From: JABCPE02 sp963518955
GTDB lineage: Bacteria; Bacteroidota; Bacteroidia; Flavobacteriales; Weeksellaceae
DNA: 64,000 nucleotides
Assembly: GCA_963518955.1 (NCBI GenBank)
Contig: CAUQKI010000007.1
Coordinates: forward strand, 20,723-84,722
Direction: 5' to 3'
Positions 16,019 to 24,842 of this stretch are shown piece by piece. The notes beneath the pieces were generated by a model that made no database searches, was not told the DNA's origin, and saw nothing but the letters and a program-made list of their open reading frames with translations. Both the position numbers and the translations under genes were made by a program. How positions within the stretch are numbered: the first letter of the stretch is position 1; the number at the start of each line of letters is the position of its first letter.

Positions 16019-16966
16019 ATGAATAGAAAAGAATTTTTGAAAATACTAGGTGGAGGAGCTTTGGCAACGACACTTACGCCAAATGTTTTGTCAGCAAAAA
16101 CATTTGATTCTAAAGAAACGCCTGAAAAAATCACCATTCTTCATACCAATGACCAGCACAGCAGGATAGAGCCTTTTGAGGAAGGACACAGCAGATATCC
16201 CAATCAGGGAGGATTTGCAAGGAGAGCTACTCTGATAGAGCAGATTAGAGGAGTGGAAAAGAATGTGCTTTTGTTCGATAGCGGCGATATTTTCCAAGGA
16301 ACGCCTTATTTTAATATGTTTGGCGGCGAGCTGGAATTTAAGCTCATGTCCATGATGAAATATGATGCGGCTACTATGGGGAATCATGATTTTGACAATG
16401 GTTTGGAAGGGTTTTTAAAGGTTTTACCGAATGCTAAATTTCCTTTTATCTGTTCTAATTATGATTTTTCGGACACGATTTTAAAGGGAAAAACACAGTC
16501 ATATAAGATTTTTAGAAAAGGAAATATTAAAGTAGGTGTGTTTGGTCTGGGAGTGAAATTGGAAGGGCTTGTAGGGAAAAAATATTACGGCGAAACCAAA
16601 TATCTTGACCCTGTTGTGACGGCGCAGAAATACGCAGATTTCCTTAGAAATACCAAAAAATGTGATTTGGTTGTTTGTCTTTCACATTTGGGATATGATT
16701 ACGGACAGTCAGAAGATATGGTTTCTGATAGAAAGCTGGCGGCTCAAACTCACGGAATAGACATTATTTTAGGAGGGCACACGCACACATTTTTGACAGA
16801 ACCAAATGTCCTTAAAAACAGCAAGGGCGTAAATGTTCTAGTGAACCAAGTAGGCTGGGCAGGGATTCTGCTGGGAAGGATAGATTTTTATTTTGATAAA
16901 GATAAGAAAATCAATGGGATATCTTGGAATAACCAAAGGATAGATGATGCTATAAAAATTTCCTAA
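16019..16966 (+). CDS. 5'-nucleotidase metallophosphoesterase domain protein
   Basis: 315 residues: the catalytic half of a UshA-type 5'-nucleotidase. Metal-binding motifs are visible: ILHTNDQHSR (about 40), LLFDSGDIFQGTPY, TMGNHDFDNG, SHLGYDYG and GGHTHTF. The N-terminus (MNRKEFLKILGGGALATTL) resembles a Tat signal, but has Arg-Lys instead of Arg-Arg, so the export route is uncertain. It follows its partner domain gene by 12 bp and its stop codon directly abuts the recO start. Confidence 0.88.
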   Translation: MNRKEFLKILGGGALATTLTPNVLSAKTFDSKETPEKITILHTNDQHSRIEPFEEGHSRYPNQGGFARRATLIEQIRGVEKNVLLFDSGDIFQGTPYFNMFGGELEFKLMSMMKYDAATMGNHDFDNGLEGFLKVLPNAKFPFICSNYDFSDTILKGKTQSYKIFRKGNIKVGVFGLGVKLEGLVGKKYYGETKYLDPVVTAQKYADFLRNTKKCDLVVCLSHLGYDYGQSEDMVSDRKLAAQTHGIDIILGGHTHTFLTEPNVLKNSKGVNVLVNQVGWAGILLGRIDFYFDKDKKINGISWNNQRIDDAIKIS

Positions 16967-17656
16967 ATGACTGATACAGGTTATCTTCTTTCGTATGTGC
17001 GATATGGTGACAATGATGTTATTCTGCATTGTTTTACCAAAGAAGCTGGTTTCCAGAGCTTGTTTATGAGAGGGATTTATTCACCCAAGAATAAAAAGAA
17101 AGCTTATCTTGCTCCGCTTAACGAACTTACTTTTGTGAAATCAGATTTTCGTAAAACATCAAAAATACAGAATATCAGCAAGATAGAGCAGATGAAGATG
17201 CTGGATTGTCATACAGATATGAGGGCTTCGGCAGTGATTTTTTTTATTACTGAATTTCTTCATCAGGTTTTAGCGAATGAAATGAAACAAAGCCATATTT
17301 ATAGGGCGGTTGATGAGTTTTTAAACCAAATAGAAAAGCAAAATTATCAAGCGCATTTTATATTTTTAGTTGAGTTTTTAAAAATCCAAGGTGTGGCTCC
17401 ACTGTTTGGAAATGGGAAATATTTAGACCCAGAAAATGGCTGTTTTGATTTGGAAATATGTCATAATCTGTTTAATGAAGAGGTTTCCGCTCTTTGGAAA
17501 GATTTAATTTCTGAAGAGGAAATTTATAATATAAAAATTAAAAATACCTTGAAAGAAGATTTTTTGGATTCGGTGTTGGTATATTATAGTTGTCATTTTC
17601 CAGAATTTAAAATCCCAAAATCTTTGGATGTTTTGAGGCAAATTTTTTCTGAATAA
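16967..17656 (+). CDS. recO: DNA repair protein RecO
   Basis: Recombination mediator acting with RecF/RecR to load RecA on SSB-covered DNA. The 229-residue protein has the N-terminal OB fold (YLLSYVRYGDNDVILHCFTK, then GFQSLFMRGIYSPKNKKK) and the helical C-terminal domain; the usual zinc-binding cysteine cluster is not evident, as in many Bacteroidota RecO. The ATG follows the preceding stop without any gap, so translation is probably coupled to the nucleotidase gene. Confidence 0.9.
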   Translation: MTDTGYLLSYVRYGDNDVILHCFTKEAGFQSLFMRGIYSPKNKKKAYLAPLNELTFVKSDFRKTSKIQNISKIEQMKMLDCHTDMRASAVIFFITEFLHQVLANEMKQSHIYRAVDEFLNQIEKQNYQAHFIFLVEFLKIQGVAPLFGNGKYLDPENGCFDLEICHNLFNEEVSALWKDLISEEEIYNIKIKNTLKEDFLDSVLVYYSCHFPEFKIPKSLDVLRQIFSE

Positions 17657-17667
17657 TAAAATAAGGT

Positions 17668-18099
17668 ATGCGTGTAGACAAATTTCTGTGGAGTGTTCGT
17701 TTTTATAAGACAAGGAGCATCGCAGCAGATGAAATCAAAAAAAATAGAGTTTCCATCGGCGGACAGCCAGTGAAAGCTTCGCGGGAAGTCCATGAAGGCG
17801 ATGTGGTGGAAATTAGGAAGAACCAAATCAACTATAAAATAGAAGTTTTGCAGATTCCTAAAAGCCGCCTCGGTGCTAAGCTTGTTCCGCTTTATATAAA
17901 GGATGTTACGGATAAGGAGCAGTATGAGATATTGAAAATGAGAATGTTTTCGCAGGATTATTATCGCCAGAAAGGAGAGGGAAGACCCACGAAAAAAGAC
18001 CGTAGGGATATGAGTGATTTTTTAGATAATGATAATGAGGAAGAGGACGACTGGGATGCTTTTTTTCTCGATATAGAGAATGAAGAGGACGAAGAATAA
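17668..18099 (+). CDS. S4-domain RNA-binding protein, Hsp15-like
   Basis: 143 residues. The N-terminal S4 domain (about 1-60: MRVDKFLWSVRFYKTRS, NRVSIGGQPVKASREV, GDVVEI) matches the Hsp15 (HslR) family, which binds stalled 50S subunits carrying nascent chains. The middle is basic (RQKGEGRPTKKDRRD) and the last 30 residues are strongly acidic (Asp/Glu-rich). It follows recO by 11 bp in the same direction. Cytoplasmic. Confidence 0.87.
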   Translation: MRVDKFLWSVRFYKTRSIAADEIKKNRVSIGGQPVKASREVHEGDVVEIRKNQINYKIEVLQIPKSRLGAKLVPLYIKDVTDKEQYEILKMRMFSQDYYRQKGEGRPTKKDRRDMSDFLDNDNEEEDDWDAFFLDIENEEDEE

Positions 18100-18102
18100 A
18101 CT

Positions 18103-18134
18103 TTGTATTTATAAAAAGAAAATCCATAACTTTG
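18103..18134 (+). promoter_or_regulatory. Promoter for the small atpI-position gene
   Basis: TTG at 18103-18105 and TAACTTTG at 18127-18134, spacer 21 bp. The -7 box ends 13 bp before the TTG start of the next gene. Confidence 0.6.
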
Positions 18135-18147
18135 CAAAAACTTTATT

Positions 18148-18510
18148 TTGAATAAAATAGATATCATTATTTACGCATTTGCGGCTGTATTCATGGGGAT
18201 TTATCTCTATCAATATCCTGAATATTATATATATATTATAGGGATTTTTTTCTCATTCCTTATTCTTAATTTTCTACTTTTCAGGATTTATAAAGGATTA
18301 AAAAAAATGTCTATGGCTGTGATGGCTTTCATGGCTATGAATTTTGGGAAAGATATTCTTTGGGCGTTTTTGTGGATGTTTGTAATTAAGAAAAATGAGG
18401 TCTTAGTGATGTTTTTGGCTCTTGTTTTTCTTCTGTTATCCATACCTCTATACCATTCTGTTCTTAGGGAAATAAAGAATAATCAAAAATCTGATAAAAA
18501 TCAATTATAA
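18148..18510 (+). CDS. Small membrane protein in the atpI position
   Basis: 120 residues, TTG start placed just after a good promoter (no upstream ATG in frame). Four hydrophobic segments (about 5-20, 28-47, 57-80, 84-104) with a charged C-terminal tail (REIKNNQKSDKNQL). It has no motif I can name, but sits immediately before atpB, where many bacteria carry atpI or atpZ, whose products assist c-ring assembly or supply Mg2+/Ca2+. Many Flavobacteriia have an unrelated-looking small membrane protein here. A helper role in ATP synthase assembly is inference from position and topology. atpB has its own -7 box. Confidence 0.6.
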   Translation: MNKIDIIIYAFAAVFMGIYLYQYPEYYIYIIGIFFSFLILNFLLFRIYKGLKKMSMAVMAFMAMNFGKDILWAFLWMFVIKKNEVLVMFLALVFLLLSIPLYHSVLREIKNNQKSDKNQL

Positions 18511-18537
18511 TTATTTTTAAAACTTAATTTATTTAAG

Positions 18538-18545
18538 TATATTTG
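18538..18545 (+). promoter_or_regulatory. -7 promoter box of the atpBEFHAG operon
   Basis: TATATTTG, an exact TAnnTTTG match, ending 20 bp before the atpB start. -33 element not evident. Confidence 0.55.
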
Positions 18546-18565
18546 CAAATCAATAAAAATAAGAG

Positions 18566-19654
18566 ATGAACCAGAGAATTTATTCACTATTTTTTGTTTT
18601 GATGTTCATGCTGTTTGGGAATACTGCTCTTGCTAGTGAACATGCAGATGGAGACAAAAAAGATTTTAATCCTTCAGAACTTATCAATCATCACATTTAT
18701 GATACTCATGAATGGCATGTTGCTACTTTGAGTGAGGGTGAAGAAGAAGAGTTTCATGTGACTATTCCATTGCCTGTGATTGTGAAGGATGGGAAAGGTT
18801 GGCATTTTTTCATGTCAAGTAGTGTGGCTCATGGAGAGGTAGTAGATGGGTATACTTTGGAGCATGGTGTTTTAGTGAATAAAGAGGGTTTGGAGCGCGC
18901 TCAAATTCCAGATTTGTTCAAAGGAACTGAGAAGGTGTTTTACGATCTTTCTGTCACAAAGAATGTTTTTGCGTTGTTCATTTCTGTTTTGATTATTTCA
19001 GGATTGTTCATTTCGATGGCGAATTCTTACAAAAAATCTTTAGTGCCTACTGGAGTAGCGAGGTTTTTCGAGCCAGTTGTGTTATTGATAAGAGATGGAA
19101 TCGCAATTCCGAATATTGGTTCTAAACATTACAAGAAGTTTATGCCGTTCTTGTTATCCATATTCTTCTTTATCTGGTTGAATAACTTATTAGGACTTGT
19201 TCCGTTTTTCCCTGGTGGGGCTAACCTTACGGGTAACATAGCGGTTACATTAGTTCTTTCTTTATTCACGTTGTTTACTATTTTGCTGAATGCGAATAAA
19301 GACTATTGGAAACACATTTTCTGGCCGCCAGTACCATTTTTGCTAAAGCCGATTATGATTCCATTGGAGATTATAGGTATTTTTACTAAGCCATTCTCCT
19401 TGACGATGCGTCTTATGGCGAATATTACAGCTGGACACATTATGATTTTAAGTATTATTTCATTGATATTTATTTTCAAAAATGCAGCTTTAGGAGCGGT
19501 TTCTGTACCATTGGCGTTATTCGTTTCTATCTTGGAATTATTAGTTGCAGCTTTACAAGCATATATATTTACAATATTATCAGCTTTATATATTGGTATT
19601 GCAGTAGCAGAACATGGTCACGATGATGCACACGGGCATGCAGAAGGACACTAA
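18566..19654 (+). CDS. atpB: ATP synthase F0 subunit a
   Basis: Proton-channel stator subunit of F0. At 362 residues it is longer than the about 270 of enterobacterial AtpB, because of a signal-peptide-like start (MNQRIYSLFFVLMFMLFGNT) and a periplasmic His/Glu-rich extension (about 24-130), as is usual in Bacteroidota. The essential arginine is in the SLTMRLMANITAGH segment and the last helix ends before a His-rich tail (EHGHDDAHGHAEGH). First gene of atpBEFHAG; the His-rich ends are notable and may bind metal or simply be tolerated. Confidence 0.95.
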   Translation: MNQRIYSLFFVLMFMLFGNTALASEHADGDKKDFNPSELINHHIYDTHEWHVATLSEGEEEEFHVTIPLPVIVKDGKGWHFFMSSSVAHGEVVDGYTLEHGVLVNKEGLERAQIPDLFKGTEKVFYDLSVTKNVFALFISVLIISGLFISMANSYKKSLVPTGVARFFEPVVLLIRDGIAIPNIGSKHYKKFMPFLLSIFFFIWLNNLLGLVPFFPGGANLTGNIAVTLVLSLFTLFTILLNANKDYWKHIFWPPVPFLLKPIMIPLEIIGIFTKPFSLTMRLMANITAGHIMILSIISLIFIFKNAALGAVSVPLALFVSILELLVAALQAYIFTILSALYIGIAVAEHGHDDAHGHAEGH

Positions 19655-19702
19655 AAAAGAATTTTAATTTTAAATAATAATTTTAACTAAATATTTTTTA
19701 TC

Positions 19703-19921
19703 ATGGATTTTATGTCTAATTTAAATTATGTAGCAATTTCACTTGCTGTATTAGGAGTAGCTTACGGTATTTCTAAAATTGGTTCTCACGCGATGGACGC
19801 TATCGCTAGACAGCCAGAAGCGGCTGATAAGGTACAAGCTGCGATGTTGATCGCTTGTGGTCTTATCGAAGGTGCTGGACTTATCGGATTGATTTTCAGT
19901 GCTCCGTTCATGAAAGGATAA
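19703..19921 (+). CDS. atpE: ATP synthase F0 subunit c
   Basis: 72-residue two-helix hairpin that oligomerises to the rotating c-ring. The loop has the conserved AIARQPEA and the second helix the ion-binding carboxylate Glu56 in GLIEGAGLIG. The glutamine and serine that mark Na+-binding rings are not seen, so H+ is the likely coupling ion. A start at 19712 (MSNLNYV) is also possible. Followed by a strong hairpin (19933-19972) that separates it from atpF. Confidence 0.96.
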   Translation: MDFMSNLNYVAISLAVLGVAYGISKIGSHAMDAIARQPEAADKVQAAMLIACGLIEGAGLIGLIFSAPFMKG

Positions 19922-19932
19922 TCAAAAATCCT

Positions 19933-19972
19933 AATAATCTTGGTAACACGGTTGGTGCTTACCAAGATTATT
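19933..19972 (+). other. Long stem-loop after atpE inside the atp operon
   Basis: 14-bp perfect stem (AATAATCTTGGTAA with TTACCAAGATTATT) around a 12-base loop, followed by TTTTAAAATTTTG. The run after the stem is interrupted by A, so it is a weak terminator at best. A structure here could protect the atpBE mRNA 3' end or attenuate read-through, raising c-subunit output relative to the downstream genes, which the c-ring stoichiometry needs. Confidence 0.7.
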
Positions 19973-20029
19973 TTAAAATTTTGTATTAAAAAATATTTAA
20001 AGTAAAATAAAAAATAAAATAATTTAGAA

Positions 20030-20518
20030 ATGATAACACCGGGATTAGGTTTAGTTGTTTGGATGACTCTTACTTTTTTGATATTGATGTTTCTTTTGGC
20101 AAAATATGCATGGAAACCAATTCTTAATGCACTTAATGAGAGAGAAACAACAATCGTAGATGCTCTTAACCAAGCTAAATTGGCAAGAGAAGAGGTTCAG
20201 AATTTAAAAGCTGAAAACGAAAGAATTATCCAAGAAGCTAAAATAGAAAAGGATAATATATTGAGAGAAGCAAGAGAAATCAGAGATAGAATGATTAACG
20301 AAGCGAAAGATACAGCTAAAGTAGAAGGAGAAAAAATGATAGAGGCTGCTAGACATTCTATCGCTATGGAAAAGGCTGCTGCTATAGACGATATGAAAAA
20401 GCAAATCAGTTCTTTATCTGTGGATATTGCAGAGACTATATTGAAGAAAAAATTGGATAATAAAGATGCCCAAAATGATTTAGTGGCTAATTTATTAAAT
20501 GATAAAAACTTAAACTAA
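20030..20518 (+). CDS. atpF: ATP synthase F0 subunit b
   Basis: Peripheral stalk subunit. 162 residues: one N-terminal membrane helix (LVVWMTLTFLILMFLLAKYAW) then a long charged, heptad-like helix (about 35-140) with many Glu/Lys/Arg. The segment WKPILNALNERETTI is typical of AtpF. In the middle of the atp operon, 108 bp after atpE and 6 bp before atpH. Confidence 0.95.
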   Translation: MITPGLGLVVWMTLTFLILMFLLAKYAWKPILNALNERETTIVDALNQAKLAREEVQNLKAENERIIQEAKIEKDNILREAREIRDRMINEAKDTAKVEGEKMIEAARHSIAMEKAAAIDDMKKQISSLSVDIAETILKKKLDNKDAQNDLVANLLNDKNLN

Positions 20519-20524
20519 ATCCTT

Positions 20525-21067
20525 ATGAGTAACACAACAAAAGTTGCTAAAAGATACGCTCAGGGATTGTTGGATTTTACAACAGAAACTGGCAACACCG
20601 AAACTGTATTCAATGAAATGAAAGATGTGGCAGAAACTATTTCTGGTTCTAAAGAATTGAGAAGTTTTTTCGCTACGCCTATTATAGATTACAGAAGAAA
20701 ACAGAATGTTGCAAACGAAATTTTTTCTAAGTTTTCTGTGGTAACTAAAAACATGATTACCCTTGTTATCAAGCAGGGAAGAGAAAAATATTTAGAAGAT
20801 ATTGCTAAAGAATATATTGAGAAAGTAGAGGAAATGAATGGAGTGCAGAAAGCAACTCTGACAACAGCTGAAGAACTTTCCCAACAGAGCATAGAACAGA
20901 TTGTAAAATCTTCATCTTTAATAGATGCAAATAAGAAATATAAGATAAAGTCTATAATAAAACCAGAGCTTATCGGTGGGTATATCCTAAGGGTAAGAGA
21001 CCAGCAGATAGACAACTCGGTAAGAACTCATTTGACCAATCTTAGAAAAGAATTTCAACTTAATTAG
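20525..21067 (+). CDS. atpH: ATP synthase F1 subunit delta
   Basis: Connects the b-subunit stalk to the top of the alpha3beta3 head. 180 residues with the N-terminal KVAKRYAQGLLDFT motif, the LRSFFATPIID region and the C-terminal IKPELIGGYILRVRDQQIDNSV segment diagnostic of delta/OSCP. It begins 6 bp after atpF and ends 17 bp before atpA. Confidence 0.95.
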   Translation: MSNTTKVAKRYAQGLLDFTTETGNTETVFNEMKDVAETISGSKELRSFFATPIIDYRRKQNVANEIFSKFSVVTKNMITLVIKQGREKYLEDIAKEYIEKVEEMNGVQKATLTTAEELSQQSIEQIVKSSSLIDANKKYKIKSIIKPELIGGYILRVRDQQIDNSVRTHLTNLRKEFQLN

Positions 21068-21084
21068 AAAAAACAACCAATAAA

Positions 21085-22665
21085 ATGGCAGGAATAAATC
21101 CAGCAGAAGTATCTGCAATATTGAAACAACAGTTAGCAAATTTTGATACTCAGTCTAATGTAGAAGAGGTAGGAACCGTATTACAAGTAGGAGATGGTAT
21201 TGCTCGTATTTATGGTTTGGAAAATGTACAGTACGGAGAATTAGTAAAATTTGAAAGTGGAGTTGAAGGAATTGTATTAAACCTTGAAGAGGATAATGTA
21301 GGGGTGGCTCTACTTGGAGAATCTAAGAGAGTAAAAGAAGGTGATACAGTAAATAGAACTAAAAGAATTTCTTCTATCAAAGTAGGAGAAGGGCTTTTGG
21401 GAAGAGTAGTAGACACTTTGGGTAATCCTATGGATGGTAAAGGACCTATTGGAGGGGATTTATACGATATGCCTTTGGAGAGAAAAGCTCCTGGGGTTAT
21501 CTATCGTCAGCCAGTTAATGAGCCTTTGCAAACAGGTATCGTTGCGATAGACTCTATGATTCCTATCGGAAGAGGACAGAGAGAGTTGATTATTGGTGAC
21601 CGTCAGACAGGTAAAACTACGGTAGCAATAGACACGATCCTGAATCAAAAAGAATTTTATGATGCAGGTCAGCCTGTATTCTGTATATATGTAGCGGTAG
21701 GACAAAAAGGTTCTACAGTAGCTCAAATTGTAAGAACATTAGAAGAAAGAGGAGCAATGGCTTATACAGTAGTAGTAGCAGCTAACGCTTCTGACCCTTC
21801 TCCAATGCAGGTATATGCTCCTATGGCAGGGGCTGCTATCGGTGAGTATTTTAGAGATACAGGACGCCCAGCATTGATAGTTTATGATGATTTATCCAAA
21901 CAAGCAGTAGCATATAGAGAGTTGTCTCTTCTATTAAGAAGACCACCAGGGCGTGAGGCTTATCCTGGGGATGTATTCTACCTTCACTCAAGATTGTTAG
22001 AAAGAGCAGCGAAAATCATCAAAGATGATACTATCGCATCTCAAATGAATGACCTTCCAGAAACATTGAAGCCTATGGTAAAAGGTGGTGGTTCATTGAC
22101 AGCACTTCCTATCATTGAGACTCAGGCAGGGGATGTATCTGCATATATTCCTACCAATGTGATTTCTATTACAGATGGACAGATTTTCTTGGAGTCTGAT
22201 CTATTCAACTCAGGGGTAAGACCAGCGATTAATGTGGGTATTTCTGTATCAAGGGTAGGGGGTAATGCGCAGATTAAATCAATGAAGAAAGTTTCAGGAA
22301 CATTGAAACTTGACCAAGCTCAATATAAAGAATTAGAAGCGTTTGCTAAATTCGGTTCTGACCTAGATGCTGCTACTTTGGCGGTGATTTCTAAGGGAGA
22401 AAAGAATGTGGAAATTCTAAAACAACCAGTAAACTCGCCGCTTCCAGTGGAAGACCAAGTAGCGATGATTTATGCTGGAACAGAAAACTTGCTAAAAGAT
22501 ATTCCTGTAGCAAAAGTAAGAGCATTCCAAAAAGAATATGTAGGATTATTAAAAACTGCACATCCAGAGGTAATGTCTGCACTAAAAGCTGGTAAAATCG
22601 ATAAAGATTTGACAGATGTGTTGAAACAAGTGGCATTAGATTTAGTAGCAAAATACAATAATTAA
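21085..22665 (+). CDS. atpA: ATP synthase F1 subunit alpha
   Basis: Regulatory nucleotide-binding subunit of F1. 526 residues; P-loop GDRQTGKT at 171-178, the alpha signature PAINVGISVSRVGG and the alpha-type PPGREAYPGD loop. Highly expressed-looking codon use (few G/C-rich codons, biased to AGA, GGT, GTA). Fifth gene of atpBEFHAG. The beta and epsilon subunits are not in this operon but about 27 kb away on the other strand. Confidence 0.97.
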   Translation: MAGINPAEVSAILKQQLANFDTQSNVEEVGTVLQVGDGIARIYGLENVQYGELVKFESGVEGIVLNLEEDNVGVALLGESKRVKEGDTVNRTKRISSIKVGEGLLGRVVDTLGNPMDGKGPIGGDLYDMPLERKAPGVIYRQPVNEPLQTGIVAIDSMIPIGRGQRELIIGDRQTGKTTVAIDTILNQKEFYDAGQPVFCIYVAVGQKGSTVAQIVRTLEERGAMAYTVVVAANASDPSPMQVYAPMAGAAIGEYFRDTGRPALIVYDDLSKQAVAYRELSLLLRRPPGREAYPGDVFYLHSRLLERAAKIIKDDTIASQMNDLPETLKPMVKGGGSLTALPIIETQAGDVSAYIPTNVISITDGQIFLESDLFNSGVRPAINVGISVSRVGGNAQIKSMKKVSGTLKLDQAQYKELEAFAKFGSDLDAATLAVISKGEKNVEILKQPVNSPLPVEDQVAMIYAGTENLLKDIPVAKVRAFQKEYVGLLKTAHPEVMSALKAGKIDKDLTDVLKQVALDLVAKYNN

Positions 22666-22719
22666 AATATAAACCAATTTGTTCTAAATTTTTGGAACAT
22701 AAAAAAGTAAGTTTATCAG

Positions 22720-23580
22720 ATGGCGAATTTAAAGGAGATTAGAGGCAGAATAACATCTATATCATCTACGATGCAGATTACGAGTGCGATGAAGATGGTT
22801 TCGGCAGCGAAACTAAAAAAAGCACAAGATGCCATTACGATGCTTAGACCTTATTCTGAAAAACTTCAGGAACTTATTCAAAAAGTGAGTACAGGTTCTG
22901 AAGGAAGTTTGTCAGAGTATGCACAGAAAAGAGAAGTCAAAAAAATACTTTATATCGCTATTTCTTCCAATAGAGGTTTGGCGGGAGCTTTTAACTCATC
23001 AGTGATTAAAGAGCTAAATGCTAATTATAAACGAAAAGAAGATGTAGAAATAGAAGTTCTTACGATAGGGAAAAAAGTTTTCGATGCGGTAAGAAGAGTG
23101 AGAACGGTATATGATAACCAAAGTTCTATTTACGATAGTGTAAGTTTTGAGGCCGTTTCTAAACTGACTAGTGCTGTGATGAAAGACTTCAGCGAAGGAA
23201 TTTTTGATGAAGTATATTTGGTTTATAATAAATTTATCAATGCAGCAACGCAGCAGGTAAGAACTGAACAGTTACTACCGATTACGATGCCAGAACAAGC
23301 TGAAGAGGATGCAGAATCAGACTACATCTTTGAACCTGATAAGCAGACGATATTGGAAACATTGATTCCTAAGTCTATAAAAACACAGGTTTATAAGGCG
23401 TTATTAGATTCTATAGCATCTGAACATGGAGCAAGGATGACCGCGATGCATAAAGCGACAGACAATGCTAATGCTCTGAAAAATGAACTCGTTATCTTCT
23501 ATAACAAGGCTCGTCAGGCTGCAATTACTAATGAAATATTAGAAATTGTTTCTGGTGCAGAAGCATTGAAAAAAGGATAA
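22720..23580 (+). CDS. atpG: ATP synthase F1 subunit gamma
   Basis: Central rotor shaft. 286 residues with the N-terminal helix MANLKEIRGRITSISSTMQI, the SSNRGLAGAFN motif and the C-terminal helix ending NEILEIVSGAEALKK, both typical of gamma. Last gene of the operon; a terminator follows at 23616-23646, so the operon stops without atpD/atpC. Confidence 0.96.
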   Translation: MANLKEIRGRITSISSTMQITSAMKMVSAAKLKKAQDAITMLRPYSEKLQELIQKVSTGSEGSLSEYAQKREVKKILYIAISSNRGLAGAFNSSVIKELNANYKRKEDVEIEVLTIGKKVFDAVRRVRTVYDNQSSIYDSVSFEAVSKLTSAVMKDFSEGIFDEVYLVYNKFINAATQQVRTEQLLPITMPEQAEEDAESDYIFEPDKQTILETLIPKSIKTQVYKALLDSIASEHGARMTAMHKATDNANALKNELVIFYNKARQAAITNEILEIVSGAEALKKG

Positions 23581-23615
23581 GATTATATCATAATATAAGG
23601 TTTTAAAGTTGAAAA

Positions 23616-23646
23616 TGAGTATCAGTTTTTCTGATACTTATTTTTT
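23616..23646 (+). terminator. Terminator of the atpBEFHAG operon
   Basis: 10-bp stem (TGAGTATCAG with CTGATACTTA, one G-U pair), 5-base T loop, then TTTTTT. Confidence 0.8.
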
Positions 23647-23823
23647 ATGCGCAATCATTATTGTTTAATTTTATTTTGTTTATTCATCGAATATTTTTAA
23701 TGTTGTTTAATTGTAAATTAAGGTAAAATGATATTAGATTTTATAACCTGTTTATTTATAGAGTATTAGAATGAGTGTGGAAAACTTTCATAAGAGATGA
23801 TTTTTATAGAGAGTATTTATTTC

Positions 23824-23831
23824 TACTTTTG
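23824..23831 (+). promoter_or_regulatory. -7 promoter box of nrdB
   Basis: TACTTTTG, exact TAnnTTTG, ending 27 bp upstream of the nrdB start. No NrdR-box pair was recognised upstream. Confidence 0.55.
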
Positions 23832-23858
23832 CAAATACTAATCTGAAAAAGTATCATC

Positions 23859-24818
23859 ATGGGAATATTTGATAAAAGAGAAAACTACAAACCGTTTGAA
23901 TATCCAGAAATCATGCAGTTTGTAGATTCCATGAATAAGTCCTTCTGGGTGCATTCTGAGGTGGAATTTACAGCTGATATTCAGGATTTCAAGGCGAATT
24001 TGAGTCCGATAGAAAAAGAAGCTGTAAAGAGAGCTTTGCTCGGAATAGCGCAAGTGGAGGTTTCAGTGAAGACTTTTTGGGGAGACCTTTACGACCTTTT
24101 CCCGAAGCCAGAGTTTAATGGACTTGGAGCCACTTTTGCAGAATGTGAGTTCCGCCATTCAGAGGCATATTCGAGATTGTTGGAAGTATTGGGGTATAAT
24201 AATGAGTTTGAAAACTTGTTAGAAGTTCCTATTTTCAAGGAAAGAAATCAAGTTTTGAAGGAGTATCTTTCTAAAAATAAAGAAAATGCACTGGAGAGAA
24301 TTTTGTTTTTTACTTTGATTATAGAAAACGCTTCTTTGTTCAGTCAGTTTGCGACTATTTTATCATTTACTCGATTTAAAGGGTATATGAAAAATGTAGC
24401 GAATATCATCGCTTGGACATCGGTAGATGAGCAGACACACGCCAATGCTGGAATTTTTATTATCAAAAAGATTTTTGAAGAAAATCCAGACATGAAAGAA
24501 AGAGGAATGAAGGAGATAGAAGGCTTTATGAAGAATTATATAGAGCTGGAAGACAAGATGTTAGATTGGATTTTTGAAAATGGAGAACTTGACTTTTTCA
24601 GCAAAAAAGACTTGGCTAACTATATGAGATACAGGCTGGATGATTCTTTGGTACAGCTGGGCTTGGGAAGACCTTTTGGAATAACAGGAGATGAAATAAA
24701 GCCGATGCTTTGGTTTGAGGAAGAAGTTTTCGCGAATGAGCTGGATGATTTCTTTGCAAAAAGACCAACAGCATACACAAAACACGATAAATCCATCACA
24801 GAGGACGATTTATTCTAA
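23859..24818 (+). CDS. nrdB: Class I ribonucleotide reductase small subunit, class Id-like
   Basis: Generates the oxidant that starts ribonucleotide reduction in NrdA. 319 residues. The metal ligands can be read as Glu67 (QVEVSV), Glu97 and His100 (ECEFRH), Glu156 (IIENASL), Glu191 and His194 (DEQTH). The first ligand is Glu rather than the Asp of classical class Ia, and Tyr104 occupies the radical-tyrosine position. From memory, this pattern and numbering match the F. johnsoniae class Id protein, a dimanganese enzyme activated by superoxide without a tyrosyl radical; assignment to Id is inference. Three small genes separate it from nrdA. Confidence 0.92.
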   Translation: MGIFDKRENYKPFEYPEIMQFVDSMNKSFWVHSEVEFTADIQDFKANLSPIEKEAVKRALLGIAQVEVSVKTFWGDLYDLFPKPEFNGLGATFAECEFRHSEAYSRLLEVLGYNNEFENLLEVPIFKERNQVLKEYLSKNKENALERILFFTLIIENASLFSQFATILSFTRFKGYMKNVANIIAWTSVDEQTHANAGIFIIKKIFEENPDMKERGMKEIEGFMKNYIELEDKMLDWIFENGELDFFSKKDLANYMRYRLDDSLVQLGLGRPFGITGDEIKPMLWFEEEVFANELDDFFAKRPTAYTKHDKSITEDDLF

Positions 24819-24842
24819 ACTTTAAAAACAATAATAAAAACC

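Noticed and set aside
16019..16110. Firm Tat signal for the metallophosphoesterase
   Set aside because: The twin-arginine is Arg-Lys; kept only as a possibility.
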